Assembly (NCBI GenBank): GCA_045535935.1
Contig: JAZSMO010000021.1
Coordinates: 1 to 22,784, forward strand
Origin: SVFI01 sp045535935
GTDB taxonomy: Bacteria; Bacillota; Clostridia; Lachnospirales; Lachnospiraceae
Direction of reading: 5' to 3'
DNA length: 22,784 nt
In this document: in pieces, positions 22,398 through 22,784 of the stretch
How positions within the stretch are numbered: the stretch's first letter is position 1
How the letters are laid out: each line of letters starts with the position of its first letter
Program-made: the position numbers and the translations under genes
Notes under the pieces: generated by a model
Database searches by the model: none
What the model was told of the DNA's origin: nothing
What the model saw: the letters and a program-made list of their open reading frames with translations, nothing else

Positions 22398-22784
22398 ATG
22401 GGACAGAAAGTTAATCCTCATGGATTAAGAGTTGGTGTTATCAGCGGCTGGGAATCCAGATGGTATGCAGAAGCTGATTTCGCTGATAACTTAGTAGAAG
22501 ACTACAATATCAGAAAATTCCTTAAGAAGAAGTTATACAGTGCAGGAATTGCAAAGATTGAAATCGAGAGAAGAGCAGCTGACCAGATTAAGGTTATCAT
22601 CTTCACAGCTAAGCCGGGCGTAGTTATCGGTAAGGGCGGTGCTGATATCGAAAACTTAAAGGTAGAACTTGGCAAGTACACTTCCAAGAAGCTCAACCTT
22701 GAAATCAAGGAAATTAAGAGACCAGACAGCAGTGCTCAGCTTGTTGCTGAAAACATTGCTCAGCAGTTAGAGAACCGTGTATCC
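22398..22784 (+). CDS. rpsC: 30S ribosomal protein S3, cut by window end
   Basis: S3 binds 16S rRNA and helps form the mRNA entry site and helicase. The first 129 codons are present and remain open to the last base; the full protein is usually about 215-225 residues. It opens MGQKVNPHGLRVGVISGWES and has the KH-domain loop VVIGKGGADIE. AAGGAGGG lies seven bases before the ATG, 12 bases after the L22 stop. The missing part lies beyond the window, so this is not a broken gene. Confidence 0.97.
   Translation, partial: MGQKVNPHGLRVGVISGWESRWYAEADFADNLVEDYNIRKFLKKKLYSAGIAKIEIERRAADQIKVIIFTAKPGVVIGKGGADIENLKVELGKYTSKKLNLEIKEIKRPDSSAQLVAENIAQQLENRVS

Noticed and set aside
18675..22784. Unusual gene order in the ribosomal protein cluster
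   Set aside because: S10-L3-L4-L23-L2-S19-L22-S3 is the standard bacterial order.

Overview
The window looks like chromosome from a low-to-mid GC Gram-positive anaerobe of the Clostridia, most likely Lachnospiraceae. The basis is purine-rich AGGAGG ribosome binding sites before nearly every gene, sigma-A-type promoters, a PTS operon with Firmicutes-like proteins, a seven-helix membrane sensor protein of a type I associate with that family, and a standard S10 ribosomal protein operon. The family is inferred from protein style. No rRNA is present to confirm it.

Layout. (1) 80-4069: a sugar PTS operon, EIICBA transporter then HPr then Enzyme I, giving the phosphate chain PEP > EI > HPr > EIIA > EIIB > sugar. 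HPr has glycine at position 46, where regulatory HPrs carry serine. (2) 4191-7593: a signalling operon with its own promoter. It encodes a two-receiver protein, a 7TM-receiver-Hpt protein with no kinase core, and a metallo-beta-lactamase-fold protein, and it ends at a clear terminator. (3) 7703-12099: envelope and transport genes: an LCP-family cell-wall ligase, a 65-residue acidic protein, a SulP/STAS anion transporter, a DUF2752 membrane protein and a small two-helix membrane protein. (4) 12100-12491: a gene-free convergent junction with an AT-rich direct repeat and a 232-bp imperfect palindrome centred at 12305.5, which contains terminator-like hairpins. (5) 15753-12492 on the minus strand: a LysR regulator, a class I methyltransferase and a cytoplasmic alpha-amylase, closely spaced. 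(6) 15925-18331: a PutP-type sodium/solute symporter and an EamA/DMT transporter, divergent from the LysR gene across a shared palindromic operator. (7) 18414-22784: the S10 operon with a strong promoter, a structured leader of about 225 nt, then rpsJ-rplC-rplD-rplW-rplB-rpsS-rplV-rpsC, with rpsC cut by the window end.

Most of the window is ordinary core genome. The parts that deserve a second look are the kinase-less phosphorelay operon, the HPr lacking Ser46, the co-centred 232-bp palindrome, the LysR/symporter operator and the structured S10 leader. I see no CRISPR array, prophage, transposase, tRNA or rRNA.
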